Shown piece after piece: positions 19,565 to 28,498 of a stretch of 64,000 bases of DNA. Source of the DNA: SG8-30 sp963695085 (lineage in GTDB: Bacteria; Pseudomonadota; Gammaproteobacteria; Steroidobacterales; Steroidobacteraceae); NCBI GenBank assembly GCA_963695085.1, contig CAVOFV010000003.1, positions 186,001 to 250,000 on the forward strand. The letters run 5' to 3'. Every line of letters starts with the position of its first letter. Within the stretch, counting starts at the first letter, position 1. The notes beneath the pieces were generated by a model. It was not told where the DNA came from and ran no database searches. It saw only the letters and a list, made by a program, of their open reading frames with translations. A program made the translations under genes and the position numbers.

Positions 19565-19582
19565 TTGTGCTGTTATGCACAA
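19565..19582. promoter_or_regulatory. Inverted repeat between bkdA1 and bkdR, candidate BkdR operator
   Basis: The arms TTGTGC (19565-19570) and GCACAA (19577-19582) are separated by six bases, inside the only A/T-rich stretch of the 125-base divergent intergenic region. Lrp/AsnC regulators such as BkdR commonly bind such sites between their own gene and the operon they control. The role is inferred from position and symmetry only. Confidence 0.4.
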
Positions 19583-19615
19583 ATGTGGAAAATAGCTTTC
19601 ACCATTTCTTGAAAT

Positions 19616-20095
19616 ATGAACAAGATCGTTCACATGGAGCTGGACCACATCGATCGTCGCATTCTCGACGCCCTGCAACGCGACGGTTCCCTGTCGGCGG
19701 CCGACATCGGCAGCCGGATCGGGCTGTCGACGACGACCTGCTGGCGTCGCATCCAGCAACTCGACAAGGCCGGCGTGATCAAGGGGCGGGTCGCGCTGCT
19801 CGACCGGACGGCGCTCGGACTCGACGTCGTCGTCTTCGTGCAGGTGCGACTGTCGACGCAGGGCCGGGACGCCATCGCGCAGTTCGACGCGGCGATTCGC
19901 GACCGCCCGGAAGTGCTCGACTGCTACACCCTGACGGGCGAGTGGGATTTCTGCCTGCGCATCGTCACGCGCAACATGAAGGAGTACGAGGCGTTCTTCC
20001 TCGACCACCTGTCGAAGATCCCCAACGTGCAATCGGTGAACTCGTCAATCGCGGTCACGGTGATCAAGGAATCGACCGTGCTGCCGATCCTGTAG
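19616..20095 (+). CDS. bkdR: Lrp/AsnC-family regulator, probable BkdR
   Basis: This is a 159-residue transcription regulator that probably senses branched-chain amino acids and controls the divergent bkd operon. The N-terminal helix-turn-helix (LDHIDRRILDALQRDGSLS then IGLSTTTCWRRIQQLDKAG) is followed by the RAM effector domain (RPEVLDCYTLTGEWDFCLRI, NVQSVNSSIAVTVIKES). It starts at ATG 19616, with a nearby alternative at MELDHIDRR. In Pseudomonas an Lrp-type BkdR lies divergent to bkdA1 in the same way. Confidence 0.9.
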   Translation: MNKIVHMELDHIDRRILDALQRDGSLSAADIGSRIGLSTTTCWRRIQQLDKAGVIKGRVALLDRTALGLDVVVFVQVRLSTQGRDAIAQFDAAIRDRPEVLDCYTLTGEWDFCLRIVTRNMKEYEAFFLDHLSKIPNVQSVNSSIAVTVIKESTVLPIL

Positions 20096-20117
20096 GGGGA
20101 TGCCGCGAGCGTCGCGC

Positions 20118-21014
20118 TCAGTACGCCTCGACCTGGCGGGTCACCCAGTCGACGCGGTCCACCAACCCGCGGAATCGGTCCGGACCGATGTTGAGCACGT
20201 TCAGGACCGGATCGGAGGTGAGCGCTTCGCGCGCAAATTCCGGCCCCTGCTCCGCCACCAGTTCAGCGAGATGATGCCCGAGGTGCACGACCGGCCACTC
20301 GCGCTGTTCGCGCCCGCCCAGGCTACCGTCGTGCCGGTCTTGCATGCAGTGCACGACCGCCACCGGCAGTTTCCAGCGGCGCGCCAGGGACTGCGCGACA
20401 GCCTGGTGGTGTTCGTGAACCAGTTCGGCGACCGCGGCTTCGTCGAGCACGACTTCGAACCGTTCGGCCAGGCTGGCGCAGGCCAGCGCCGTCATGGGCT
20501 TGCCGACGTCGTGCAGCAGACCGCAGGCGTAGACCAGCCGCGAGCGGCGGCGCGCCAGTGCGGCTGCCTCGCGCGACCAGATTGCCGCCGCAATGCCGAC
20601 CCGCCACAGGCGCCGGGCCGTCGCGTGGTCAGGGTGCTCGTGGAACAGGGCATCCTGCAGCGACGCCGTGTAGACGATGTCGCCGGCCTCGGCAGGGCCG
20701 ATCCAGCCGATGACATCCTGCGGCGTATGCAGGCGCGGGCCGGAATCCGCCGCGGCATGGCGGCCCACCAGCATCAGCCGCGACTGCAGGGGGTCGTTGC
20801 CGGCGACTATTTCGGCCAGCGCCCGGCCGCGCGCGGGCGGCGACCCTGACAGGGCGGCGACCCTGGCGGCGCCGTCAGGCAGCTCGGGAAGCGGCAGGGC
20901 ATCATCGCGAAGCAGGCGGGCAAGCTCGCTCCCGACGCTGCCGGCGTCTGGCCGTACCGCGCTATGTCTGGAGGTTATGTTCAATGCCCACGCCCTGATT
21001 CGACTTTCCGCCAC
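20118..21014 (-). CDS. HDOD-domain protein
   Basis: This is a 298-residue cytoplasmic protein with an HDOD domain, a degenerate HD-type fold found in signalling proteins. Visible landmarks are DDALPLPELPDGAARVAAL, the RRLWRVGIAAAIWSRE helix, YACGLLHDVGKPMTAL with the HD pair, ELVHEHHQAVAQSLARRW, and a C-terminal LGHHLAEL. HDOD proteins act in signal output and usually lack catalysis, although this one keeps the HD dyad. The start is GTG at 21014 with no strong ribosome site, so a somewhat shorter N-terminus is possible. It converges with bkdR across 22 bases. Confidence 0.8.
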   Translation of the reverse strand: MAESRIRAWALNITSRHSAVRPDAGSVGSELARLLRDDALPLPELPDGAARVAALSGSPPARGRALAEIVAGNDPLQSRLMLVGRHAAADSGPRLHTPQDVIGWIGPAEAGDIVYTASLQDALFHEHPDHATARRLWRVGIAAAIWSREAAALARRRSRLVYACGLLHDVGKPMTALACASLAERFEVVLDEAAVAELVHEHHQAVAQSLARRWKLPVAVVHCMQDRHDGSLGGREQREWPVVHLGHHLAELVAEQGPEFAREALTSDPVLNVLNIGPDRFRGLVDRVDWVTRQVEAY

Positions 21015-21128
21015 GAGGCCGGATGGTCGCTATTCAGACCGATTCACGGTCTCAGGTCGTGGACGCAGTGCCGATTTTCTTGATCTGGTGCCGCGACGGA
21101 GCACGCCACCGGCGGCTGGCGGTACAGC

Positions 21129-21866
21129 CTAGAGTTGTGCGGCGGCGAGCGCGGCGCCGACGATGCCCGCCGCATTGCCGAATTCTGCCGGCGCGATGCG
21201 AGCGGGCGATCTCAGCAGCGGACCGAAGGCGGACCAGTTTTCCGTGACGCCGCCGCCGAGGATGAACAGGTCGGGCCAGAACAGCGCCTGCATGCGCTCG
21301 AGCACTTCGTTGACCCGCTCCGCCCATTCTGCCCAGTCCAGGCCGGCGGCCGAGCGCGCGCGCGCGGCGGCGCGCAGCTCCGCTTCCTGGCCACGGATCT
21401 CCATGCGGCCGAACTCGGTGTTGGGCACCAGCTGGCCCGCGTGGAAGATCGCGCTGCCGATGCCCGTGCCGAAAGTCAGCACGATGACCAGGCCGGACTC
21501 GCCGCGGCCGGCGCCGTGGCGCATTTCCGCCAGCCCCGCGGCGTCGGCGTCGTTGATAAAGGCGGCAGGCCGTCCGGTCGCTTCGCGCACGAGTTGCGCG
21601 CCGTCATGGCCAATCCACGAGCGATCGACGTTGGCGGCAGTGCACGCGAGACCGGCTTTCACCACGGTGGGGAACGCCAGGCCGATGGGGCCGCTGACGC
21701 CGGGAAACCGGCGCGCCAGTTCGGCGACCAGCGGCTTGATCTGCGCCGGCGTGGCAGGCATTGGCGTCGGCACGCTCACGACCGGCGCGACGAGCGCGCC
21801 ATTTGACACGTCCACCGGCGCCGCCTTGATCGCCGAACCGCCGACGTCGATGCCCAGCAGTGTCAT
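21129..21866 (-). CDS. ppgK: Polyphosphate glucokinase-type ROK kinase
   Basis: This 245-residue sugar kinase is predicted to phosphorylate glucose using polyphosphate or ATP. It has the ROK/PPGK phosphate loop LLGIDVGGSAIKAAPVD, PIGLAFPTVVKAG, the NDADAAGLAEMRHGAG catalytic segment, the VLTFGTGIGSAIF adenosine-loop, and FPDLFILGGGV-like WPDLFILGGGVTENW. Length and motif order match PpgK rather than the larger ROK repressors. It starts 15 bases after the upstream polyamine-binding protein gene, on the same strand. Choice of phosphoryl donor cannot be read from the sequence. Confidence 0.82.
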   Translation of the reverse strand: MTLLGIDVGGSAIKAAPVDVSNGALVAPVVSVPTPMPATPAQIKPLVAELARRFPGVSGPIGLAFPTVVKAGLACTAANVDRSWIGHDGAQLVREATGRPAAFINDADAAGLAEMRHGAGRGESGLVIVLTFGTGIGSAIFHAGQLVPNTEFGRMEIRGQEAELRAAARARSAAGLDWAEWAERVNEVLERMQALFWPDLFILGGGVTENWSAFGPLLRSPARIAPAEFGNAAGIVGAALAAAQL

Positions 21867-21881
21867 GGGCGGGTCACCACA

Positions 21882-23015
21882 CTACGGCCCGGCACGGACG
21901 CGCTCCCAGCTGTCCGCGACCAGTCGGCGGTACGCGGTCGCCTTGGCGAGTTGCGGGTGCAGCCTGTTGACCGCCTCCGGATGCGGATAGACGGCGGGGT
22001 CGTCGCGCACGGCGCCAGCCACCTTCGCAAAGGACGCCACGTTGGCGTTCGCATACCTGACGGCATCGGTGATCTCGGCCATGACCTGCGGATCCATGAG
22101 GTAGTTGATGAACGCGTGAGCGTTGGCCGGGTGCGGCGCGTCCAGCGGGATCGCGACGACGTCAAACCACATGCTCGCGCCTTCCGCGGGAATGGCAAAG
22201 GCCATCTCGACCGGCGGGTCTTCTTTCGCGGCACGCTCGCGCGCCGCGAGTGCGTCGCCATTCCGTCCCACCGCGACGCACAGCTCACCGCGCGCAAGTT
22301 CATCCGCGAGTTGTGCAGGCTGCAGCACACGGACCCGCGGCCGGGCCTGCATCCACAGCGCCTCCGCCGCCTGCAGGTCTTCCTGGTTTTCGCTGTTCGG
22401 GTCCCGGCCCAGATAGATCAGGGCGGCGGCAAACGCGTCTTCGGCAACGTCGGTGACGCCGATGCCGCAGCCCGCGAGCCTCGTGGCATCCTGCGGCCTG
22501 AAGACGGCCGCCCAGCTGTCGATGCGCGCCGTGCCGAGCGCCTCGAGCACCCGTTGCGGGTTGTAGCCGATACCGGTCGTGCCCCACAGGTAGGGCACCG
22601 CGTAGCGGTTGCCCGGATCGTGCCGGGCGATGATTTCCATGATGCGGGGGTCCATGTTCGCCAGGTTCGGCAGCCGGTCGCGGTCCAGTTCCAGGAATAC
22701 GCCCGACCCGGCGAGCTGCCCGAGGAACGACGCCGACGTCACGACGACGTCGTAACCGCTCTTGCCGACCAGCAACTTTATCTCGTGTACCGCCCGCGAA
22801 TCGTAAACGTCGTCGTCGACCTTGATGCCGGTCAGCTTGCCGAAGCCCGCGGCGGTCTGCGCGGCGACATGGCCGGGGCGGCTGTACACCTTGACGACCT
22901 GCTCTTCCGGTCCGCCACCAGGCGCGCCCTCAACCGCCTGGTCCTGGCCGCCGCAACCTGCCAGCAACGCCACCAGGGCGATCGCGAGCAGGAAGGACCG
23001 AGTCTGTCTCTGCAA
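21882..23015 (-). CDS. Polyamine ABC transporter periplasmic binding lipoprotein (PotD/PotF type)
   Basis: This is a solute-binding protein for putrescine or spermidine. The 377 residues begin with a lipoprotein signal (LLAIALVALLAGCGG, Cys 21). They continue with KVDDDVYDSRAVHEIKLL, YDVVVTSASFLGQL, NRYAVPYLWGTTGIGYN, and MWFDVVAIPLDAPHPANAHA plus FINYLMDPQVMAEIT, the standard PotD/PotF blocks. No permease or ATPase gene is adjacent, so it must work with a transporter encoded elsewhere, or be an orphan receptor. The nearby PuuA-like and PuuB-like genes support putrescine as ligand. Confidence 0.88.
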   Translation of the reverse strand: MQRQTRSFLLAIALVALLAGCGGQDQAVEGAPGGGPEEQVVKVYSRPGHVAAQTAAGFGKLTGIKVDDDVYDSRAVHEIKLLVGKSGYDVVVTSASFLGQLAGSGVFLELDRDRLPNLANMDPRIMEIIARHDPGNRYAVPYLWGTTGIGYNPQRVLEALGTARIDSWAAVFRPQDATRLAGCGIGVTDVAEDAFAAALIYLGRDPNSENQEDLQAAEALWMQARPRVRVLQPAQLADELARGELCVAVGRNGDALAARERAAKEDPPVEMAFAIPAEGASMWFDVVAIPLDAPHPANAHAFINYLMDPQVMAEITDAVRYANANVASFAKVAGAVRDDPAVYPHPEAVNRLHPQLAKATAYRRLVADSWERVRAGP

Positions 23016-23126
23016 CGAACTCCTCCGTCTACCATCGCCGGGACCCGCCTGGCGGAGAATCCCGCACCGGCCATTTCGGTCGGATCTTGCCCGGAATATA
23101 CCACCGGCCTGCCGGTGTCCCCGGTC

Positions 23127-24461
23127 TCAGACGTTGAGAAGGAGGTGCTCGCGTTCCCAGGAGCTGATGACCCGCAGGAAGGTCTCGTACTCGTTTTCCT
23201 TGACCGCCACATAGGTCGCAACGAAGCGCTCGCCCAGCAGGTCCACGAGCTGCTTGCAGCCGCGCAGCATGTTGAGGCTCTCGCCGAGTGTCATCGGCAG
23301 CGTGAACGGCCGGTCGTAGGCCGAGTCGGTGATCGGCTCGGTGGGACTGAGCTGCTCGACCATCCCCAGGTAGCCGCAGGCCAGCGATGCCGCGATCGCG
23401 AGATACGGGTTGGCGTCGGCGCCGCCCAGCCGGTTCTCGACCCGGCGCGCCTCCGCCGGCGAGGTCGGCACCCGCAGGCCGGCCGTGCGGTTGTCGAATC
23501 CCCAGTGCACGTTGATTGGCGCCGAGTTGTAGCGCGTGATGCGCCGATAGCTGTTGACGTTCGGGGCGAACAGCGACATCGCGACCGGCATGTATTTCTG
23601 CAGTCCCGCGATGTGACTGTAGAACAACGGCGACGGGCTGCCGTCCGCGTTGCTGAAGACATTGCGGTCGGTGCCGGCCTCGACAATGCTCTGGTGGATG
23701 TGCATGGCGCTGCCCGGCTCCTGCCCCATCGGCTTCGCCATGAAGGTGGCGTACATCTTGTGGCGCAGCGCGGCCTCCCGCGCCGTGCGCTTGAACAGGA
23801 AGGCCTGGTCGGCGAGATCGAGCGCGTTGCCGTGTATCAGGTTGATTTCCATCTGCACCGCGCCGGCCTCATGGATCAGCGTGTCGATGTCGATGGTCTG
23901 CGCTTCGCAGTAGGCATAGATGTCGTCGAACAACGGGTCGAACTCGTTGACCGCCGCGATGCTGTACGCCTGCCGCCCCGTCTCGGGCCGGCCCGACCTG
24001 CCGATCGGCGGTTTCAGCGGATAGTCGGAATCCGTGTTCCGCTCGACCAGGAAGAACTCCAGTTCCGGCGCGACGACCGGCTCCCAGCCGCGCTGCGCAT
24101 ACAGTTCGAGCACCCTGCGCAGCACGTAGCGCGGCGCCATCGGCACGACCGAACCGTCGTCGTAGAAGCAGTCGTGGATGACCTGCGCGGTCGGCTCCGG
24201 CGCCCACGGCACGATCCGGATCGTGTTGGGGTCGCCCACCAGGTCGATGTCGATCTCCATCGGGTTGATCAGCGTGTCGTCGTCCGGGTACTCGCCGGTC
24301 ACGGTCTGCAGGAAGATGGACTCCGGCAGCCTCATGCCCTCGTCCTCGGCGTATTTCTCGGCCGGCATCACCTTGCCGCGCGCGACGCCGGCCATGTCGG
24401 GGACGATCGCCTCGACTTCGGAGATGGCCTGGTCATTGAGGAACTGTTGAATCGTGCCCAT
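23127..24461 (-). CDS. puuA: Glutamine-synthetase-like gamma-glutamylputrescine synthetase
   Basis: This enzyme joins glutamate to putrescine with ATP, the first step of the gamma-glutamylated putrescine route. The 444-residue protein has the glutamine synthetase fold: AGVARGKVMPAEKY, VAPELEFFLVERN, EAGAVQMEINL, GSAMHIHQSIV, NSYRRITRYNSAPI, and RVENRLGGADANPYLAIAA. It groups by these features with the PuuA/Spu class rather than with GlnA, lacking the usual adenylylated-tyrosine tail. It lies divergent from the puuB-like gene and upstream of the polyamine-binding protein gene. Confidence 0.86.
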   Translation of the reverse strand: MGTIQQFLNDQAISEVEAIVPDMAGVARGKVMPAEKYAEDEGMRLPESIFLQTVTGEYPDDDTLINPMEIDIDLVGDPNTIRIVPWAPEPTAQVIHDCFYDDGSVVPMAPRYVLRRVLELYAQRGWEPVVAPELEFFLVERNTDSDYPLKPPIGRSGRPETGRQAYSIAAVNEFDPLFDDIYAYCEAQTIDIDTLIHEAGAVQMEINLIHGNALDLADQAFLFKRTAREAALRHKMYATFMAKPMGQEPGSAMHIHQSIVEAGTDRNVFSNADGSPSPLFYSHIAGLQKYMPVAMSLFAPNVNSYRRITRYNSAPINVHWGFDNRTAGLRVPTSPAEARRVENRLGGADANPYLAIAASLACGYLGMVEQLSPTEPITDSAYDRPFTLPMTLGESLNMLRGCKQLVDLLGERFVATYVAVKENEYETFLRVISSWEREHLLLNV

Positions 24462-24945
24462 AAGTCACTGCCTTGCTGCGCGCTCGCGGCCTGCCGCAGC
24501 GAAGGCCGCGTACGACGCCCGTGAAGCTGTCCTTGCCGCGACCTGCCCGCCGGCACCCTGGCACCGGTGACGGCCCAGGAAACGCCGTTCCGCGGGGATT
24601 GCGATGACGGACTTGCGAGCGTGCATACGGATTCTTGTCGGCGGCCGTCGGGACCGCTGTTCTATGTTTCAGCGCCATTCTCGCACACTCGCGGTGGGGG
24701 CCGCCCGCAATGCTTGTGACCAAATGCCTGATTTTGTGGCGGAAATCTCCCGCAAGCTGTCTTGGACGGCACCAAAATGAGGACCCGGGTGGGGACCGGC
24801 GCAACCCCCCCGGGGGGATCCGCATTGGAGCGCAGTCGTGTGCCGTGCGAGCATGGCCACGGCCTGCGGGCTCTGGCCGCGTCACGGGCATGGCCCCTGC
24901 GGGCCACCGCTGCTCGCTCCAATCTGCCGCCACCAGCAACAAGTC
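24462..24945. promoter_or_regulatory. Divergent intergenic region between puuA-like and puuB-like genes
   Basis: These 484 bases have no convincing gene on either strand. They should carry both promoters. The only striking sequence is a perfect G/C palindrome, CCCCCCGGGGGG, at 24806-24817. I see no clear regulator site. Confidence 0.4.
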
Positions 24946-26229
24946 ATGCCGCTCGAAGAAAAGAACCTGCGAAATTACTACACGGCCTCGATGCAGGCGC
25001 CGGCCGCGCGGCCGTCGCTGGAAGGACCGCTCGAGGTCGACGTGGCGGTGGTCGGCGGCGGCATCGCGGGCTGTTCGATCGCGCTGCATCTCGCCGAACG
25101 TGGCTACCGAGTCGCCTTGCTGGAAGCCGAGCGAATCGGTTTCGGCGCTTCGGGCCGGTCCGGCGGCCAGCTGATCTACGGCTACGCCTGCGGCCAGAGC
25201 AAACTCAGAAGGCTGGTCGGCGCGGCGGATGCGCGCCGCATGTGGGACGTGACCGTCGAGGGTTTGTCGCTGGTACGCGACCTCGTCGGACGTCACGGCA
25301 TCGACTGTGACCTGTCATGGGGACACCTGCACGCGGCCGTCAAGCCGCGGCAGGTGGACGGCCTCAAGGCCGAGCACGACGAGCTGGCCGGCCGGCTGGG
25401 CTATGGCTCGACGCGGCTGCTGGGCAGCGACGAGGTGGGGTCGTTGCTGGCCACCCGCCGTTATTGCGGCGGCCTGTACGACGCCAACAGCGGTCACTGC
25501 CACCCGCTGAAGTACGTCGAGGGCCTGGCCGGCGCCGCGGAACGCGCCGGCGCCGTCATCTTCGAGTCCAGCCGGGTCACCGCCGTCGGGCACGGGGCGC
25601 GGGTCACGCTGCGCACAGCACAGGGGACGGTCGCGGCGCGCTTCGTCGCGCTCGCCGGCAACGCCTACATGGACGGACTGGAGCGCCGGCTGCAGCGCAA
25701 GATCGTCGCTGTCGCCACCTACATCATTGCCACCGAGCGGCTGGGCGCGGCGCGCGCGGCGGCGCTCGTGCGCGACAACCTGGCCGTCTCCGACGCCAAC
25801 TTCGTCCTCGATTACTTCCGCCTGTCCGCCGACCACCGGCTGCTGTTCGGGGGGCGCGTCAGCTACTCGGGCGTCGATCCGCTGGGCACGGAACGCGCCA
25901 CCCGGGCGCGCATGCTCAGGGTGTTCCCGCAGCTCGCCGACGCCGGCATTGACTATGCATGGGGCGGTTTCGTGGACATCACGGTCAACCGCGCGCCGCA
26001 CTTCGGCAGGCTGGCGCCCAACATCTTCTTCCTGCAGGGATTCTCGGGCCACGGCATGGCGCTGACCGGCATCGCCGGCAAGCTGCTGGCCGAAGCGATC
26101 GCCGGGCAGGCGGAGCGCTTCGACCTGTTCGCGCGCATCCCGCACATGGACTTCCCCGGCGGCCTGGCCTTGCGCCGGCCGGCGCTGGTGCTCGGCATGC
26201 TGTGGTACCGGTTCCTCGACCTGCTCTGA
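24946..26229 (+). CDS. puuB: FAD-dependent gamma-glutamylputrescine oxidase-like protein
   Basis: PuuB oxidises gamma-glutamylputrescine to the aldehyde. The 427-residue protein starts at MPLEEKNLRNYYTAS. It has the FAD dinucleotide fold VDVAVVGGGIAGCSIALHLA, the ARG/SGG segment GFGASGRSGGQLIYGYACGQ typical of this DadA-like family, and a C-terminal APNIFFLQGFSGHGMALTG. ATG 24946 is selected because homology begins there; a longer frame to 24838 adds unrelated residues. It is divergent from puuA and convergent with rlmKL. Other DadA-type amine oxidases remain possible. Confidence 0.87.
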   Translation: MPLEEKNLRNYYTASMQAPAARPSLEGPLEVDVAVVGGGIAGCSIALHLAERGYRVALLEAERIGFGASGRSGGQLIYGYACGQSKLRRLVGAADARRMWDVTVEGLSLVRDLVGRHGIDCDLSWGHLHAAVKPRQVDGLKAEHDELAGRLGYGSTRLLGSDEVGSLLATRRYCGGLYDANSGHCHPLKYVEGLAGAAERAGAVIFESSRVTAVGHGARVTLRTAQGTVAARFVALAGNAYMDGLERRLQRKIVAVATYIIATERLGAARAAALVRDNLAVSDANFVLDYFRLSADHRLLFGGRVSYSGVDPLGTERATRARMLRVFPQLADAGIDYAWGGFVDITVNRAPHFGRLAPNIFFLQGFSGHGMALTGIAGKLLAEAIAGQAERFDLFARIPHMDFPGGLALRRPALVLGMLWYRFLDLL

Positions 26230-26257
26230 GCGGGGCGGCCGGCCCGCTGCGGGGCGC

Positions 26258-28498
26258 CTACGGGCCGCGGATCTCGAAGCAGTGATGGGCGCGCGCGTTG
26301 CGCGAGAAGTCCCTCGGCACGGTCGTGGCGGTGATGTCGCGGATCTCGAAACCGCCGAGGCCGGCGGCGTCGAGCTTGAATCGCCGCAGGTTGGTCGAGA
26401 ACAGCAGCAGGCCGCCCGGCGCGAGCCTGCCGGCCGCCTGCCTGATCAGCGCGACGTGATCGCGCTGCACGTCAAAGTCACCGGTCATGGACTTCGAGTT
26501 CGAAAACGTCGGCGGGTCCAGGAACACGAGGTCGAAGCGCCGCCCGTCGTCGCGCTCGAGCCAGGCCAGGCAGTCGGCGCGCTCGATGACATGCTGCCGT
26601 CCGCTCAGCCCGTTCAGTTCGAGGTTGCGGGCGGCCCAGTCCAGATAGGTGTGAGACAGGTCGACCGTCAGCGTCGCCGCCGCCCCGCCCGCCGCCGCGC
26701 ACACGGTCGCGGTGCCGGTGTAGCCGAACAGGTTCAAGAAGCGCTTGCCGCGCGCCAGGTCGCGCAATCGTGCGCGCACCGGGCGGTGGTCCAGGAACAG
26801 TCCGGTGTCGAGGTAGTCGGTGAAGTTGACCAGGAACTTGAGCCCGCCTTCCTCGACCGTCTCGAACTTTCCCAGTTCGGCGAGCTTGTCGTATTGCGCG
26901 GTGCCTTTCTGCCGGCGCCGCGTACGCATGTATACGTCTTCGACCGCGACGCCGGTGACCGCCGGCAATGCCGCCAGCGCCTCTTCCCGTCGCGCTTTCG
27001 CGGCCCCGCGGTCGATCTCCGCCGGCGCTGCGTACTCCTGCACGGTCAGCCAGCGCCCCGCGGTGCCTTCCGGATCGGATTGATACAGGTCGATGGCGAA
27101 GGAGTACTCGGGCATGTCGGCGTCGTACAGGCGGTAGCAGGACACCGCCTCGCGGCGCGCCCAGGAGCGCAGCTGGCGCAGGTTCTTGCGCAGGCGGTTC
27201 GCGAACATCTGCGAACCCGGCCGGGCCAGCGCCGCCGCGGCGTCGAACGGCGGCGGCCGGCCCGGCTCGCGCACACGCGAGTAGCGCGTCGGATCCACGT
27301 CGAGCCGCAGCAGCCGGCACTCCAGCGCGCCGTTGTACATGCGGTGCGCGCGACGCGCCTCGATGCCGAGCGCGCGGCCCAGCGGCGGGTTGCCCGTGAA
27401 TACCGCGGCCTGCCAGCCGACATAGCCCTCGCGCAACTTCTCGCCGAGCAGCGCGTACAGCGCTTCGAGTTCGCCGTCGCTGCCCATGCGCTCGCCATAG
27501 GGCGGATTGACGGCCAGCAGGCCCGATTCCGCCGGCGCCGCCGGCAGCGCGGCGAGTTCGCAGCGGCGGAATTCGACGACGCCCTTCAGTCCCGCGCGTT
27601 CCGCATTGTCGGCGGCCACGCGTACGGCGGAGGCATCGCGGTCGAAGCCGGCAATCCGGCCGGGCGCGACCCGGCCGGCGGCGCGGCGCGCCACGGCCTC
27701 CTCGAGCAGGCGCTGCCAGCAGGCCGCGTCATGGCCGCGCCAGCGGCTGAAGCCGAAGCGCCCGCGCAACATACCCGGCGCAACGTCACCGGCGATCAGT
27801 GCCGCCTCGATGGGCAGCGTGCCGGAACCGCACATCGGATCGACGAAGCTGCCGCCCGCGGCGGCGATCCGCGGCCACCCCGACCTGAGCAGGATCGCGG
27901 CCGCGACATTTTCCTTGAGCGGCGCGGCGAGTTGCCGCGCCCGGTAGCCGCGGCGGTGCAGGCTGTCGCCCGCGAGATCCACGGCGATCACGACGGCATC
28001 GCGCTCCATGCGCACGTTGATGCGCACCGCCGGCGCGGCGACGTCCACCGAGGGACGCGTGCCGCAGCGCTCGCGGAACTGGTCCACGATGGCGTCCTTG
28101 ACCTTGAGCGCGCCGTAGTGGCTGTGCGTGACGCCGCTGCCGGCGCGCGCCGAGAAATCAACCGCCAGCGTGTCGTCCGCGCCAAGATGCGCGGCCCAGT
28201 CCACTTCACGAACCCCGGCATACAGTCCGTCGGCGTCAGCGGCCCGGAAGGCGGCCACCGGCCACAGTACGCGCACCCCGACACGCGACCAAAGGCAGGT
28301 GCGGTAGGCGGTCTCGAGCGAGCCCCGGCACGAGACGCCGGCGTTTTCGGTATGCAGCGCACCGGCGCCAAACGCCGCCAGCTCGTCGGCGAGCAGGTCC
28401 GCCGTGCCCGCGGCCGCCGTCACGAACAGCTGCACGATTCCGGGATCGTCCGCCGGCGCCGTGTCGCGCGAGCCGTCGGCGTTGGTCGCGGCGGTCAC
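26258..28498 (-). CDS. rlmL: Bifunctional 23S rRNA methyltransferase RlmKL
   Basis: This cytoplasmic enzyme methylates 23S rRNA at G2069 (m7G) and G2445 (m2G). In the 746-residue form the N-terminal half carries THUMP and the m2G domain (FVDPMCGSGTLPIEAALIA, LLAVNPPYGERMG). The C-terminal half carries the m7G domain (LFLDHRPVRARLRDLA, FLNLFGYTGTATVCAA, VFLDPPTFSNSKSM, LFSTNLRRFKLD). The open frame continues upstream to 28897, but that extension overlaps aguB and has no homology. GTG 28498 overlaps the aguB stop as GTGA and begins the THUMP-side sequence, so it is preferred. Somewhat longer than the E. coli enzyme (702 residues). Confidence 0.94.
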   Translation of the reverse strand: MTAATNADGSRDTAPADDPGIVQLFVTAAAGTADLLADELAAFGAGALHTENAGVSCRGSLETAYRTCLWSRVGVRVLWPVAAFRAADADGLYAGVREVDWAAHLGADDTLAVDFSARAGSGVTHSHYGALKVKDAIVDQFRERCGTRPSVDVAAPAVRINVRMERDAVVIAVDLAGDSLHRRGYRARQLAAPLKENVAAAILLRSGWPRIAAAGGSFVDPMCGSGTLPIEAALIAGDVAPGMLRGRFGFSRWRGHDAACWQRLLEEAVARRAAGRVAPGRIAGFDRDASAVRVAADNAERAGLKGVVEFRRCELAALPAAPAESGLLAVNPPYGERMGSDGELEALYALLGEKLREGYVGWQAAVFTGNPPLGRALGIEARRAHRMYNGALECRLLRLDVDPTRYSRVREPGRPPPFDAAAALARPGSQMFANRLRKNLRQLRSWARREAVSCYRLYDADMPEYSFAIDLYQSDPEGTAGRWLTVQEYAAPAEIDRGAAKARREEALAALPAVTGVAVEDVYMRTRRRQKGTAQYDKLAELGKFETVEEGGLKFLVNFTDYLDTGLFLDHRPVRARLRDLARGKRFLNLFGYTGTATVCAAAGGAAATLTVDLSHTYLDWAARNLELNGLSGRQHVIERADCLAWLERDDGRRFDLVFLDPPTFSNSKSMTGDFDVQRDHVALIRQAAGRLAPGGLLLFSTNLRRFKLDAAGLGGFEIRDITATTVPRDFSRNARAHHCFEIRGP

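Noticed and set aside
21951..24524. Very long plus-strand open frame opposite puuA and the polyamine-binding protein gene
   Set aside because: Its composition is rich in Arg, His and Gly with no recognisable domain. Long antisense frames are expected in GC-rich coding DNA.
24806..24817. CCCCCCGGGGGG palindrome as an operator
   Set aside because: A homopolymer G/C palindrome in GC-rich DNA is weak evidence for a specific protein site.
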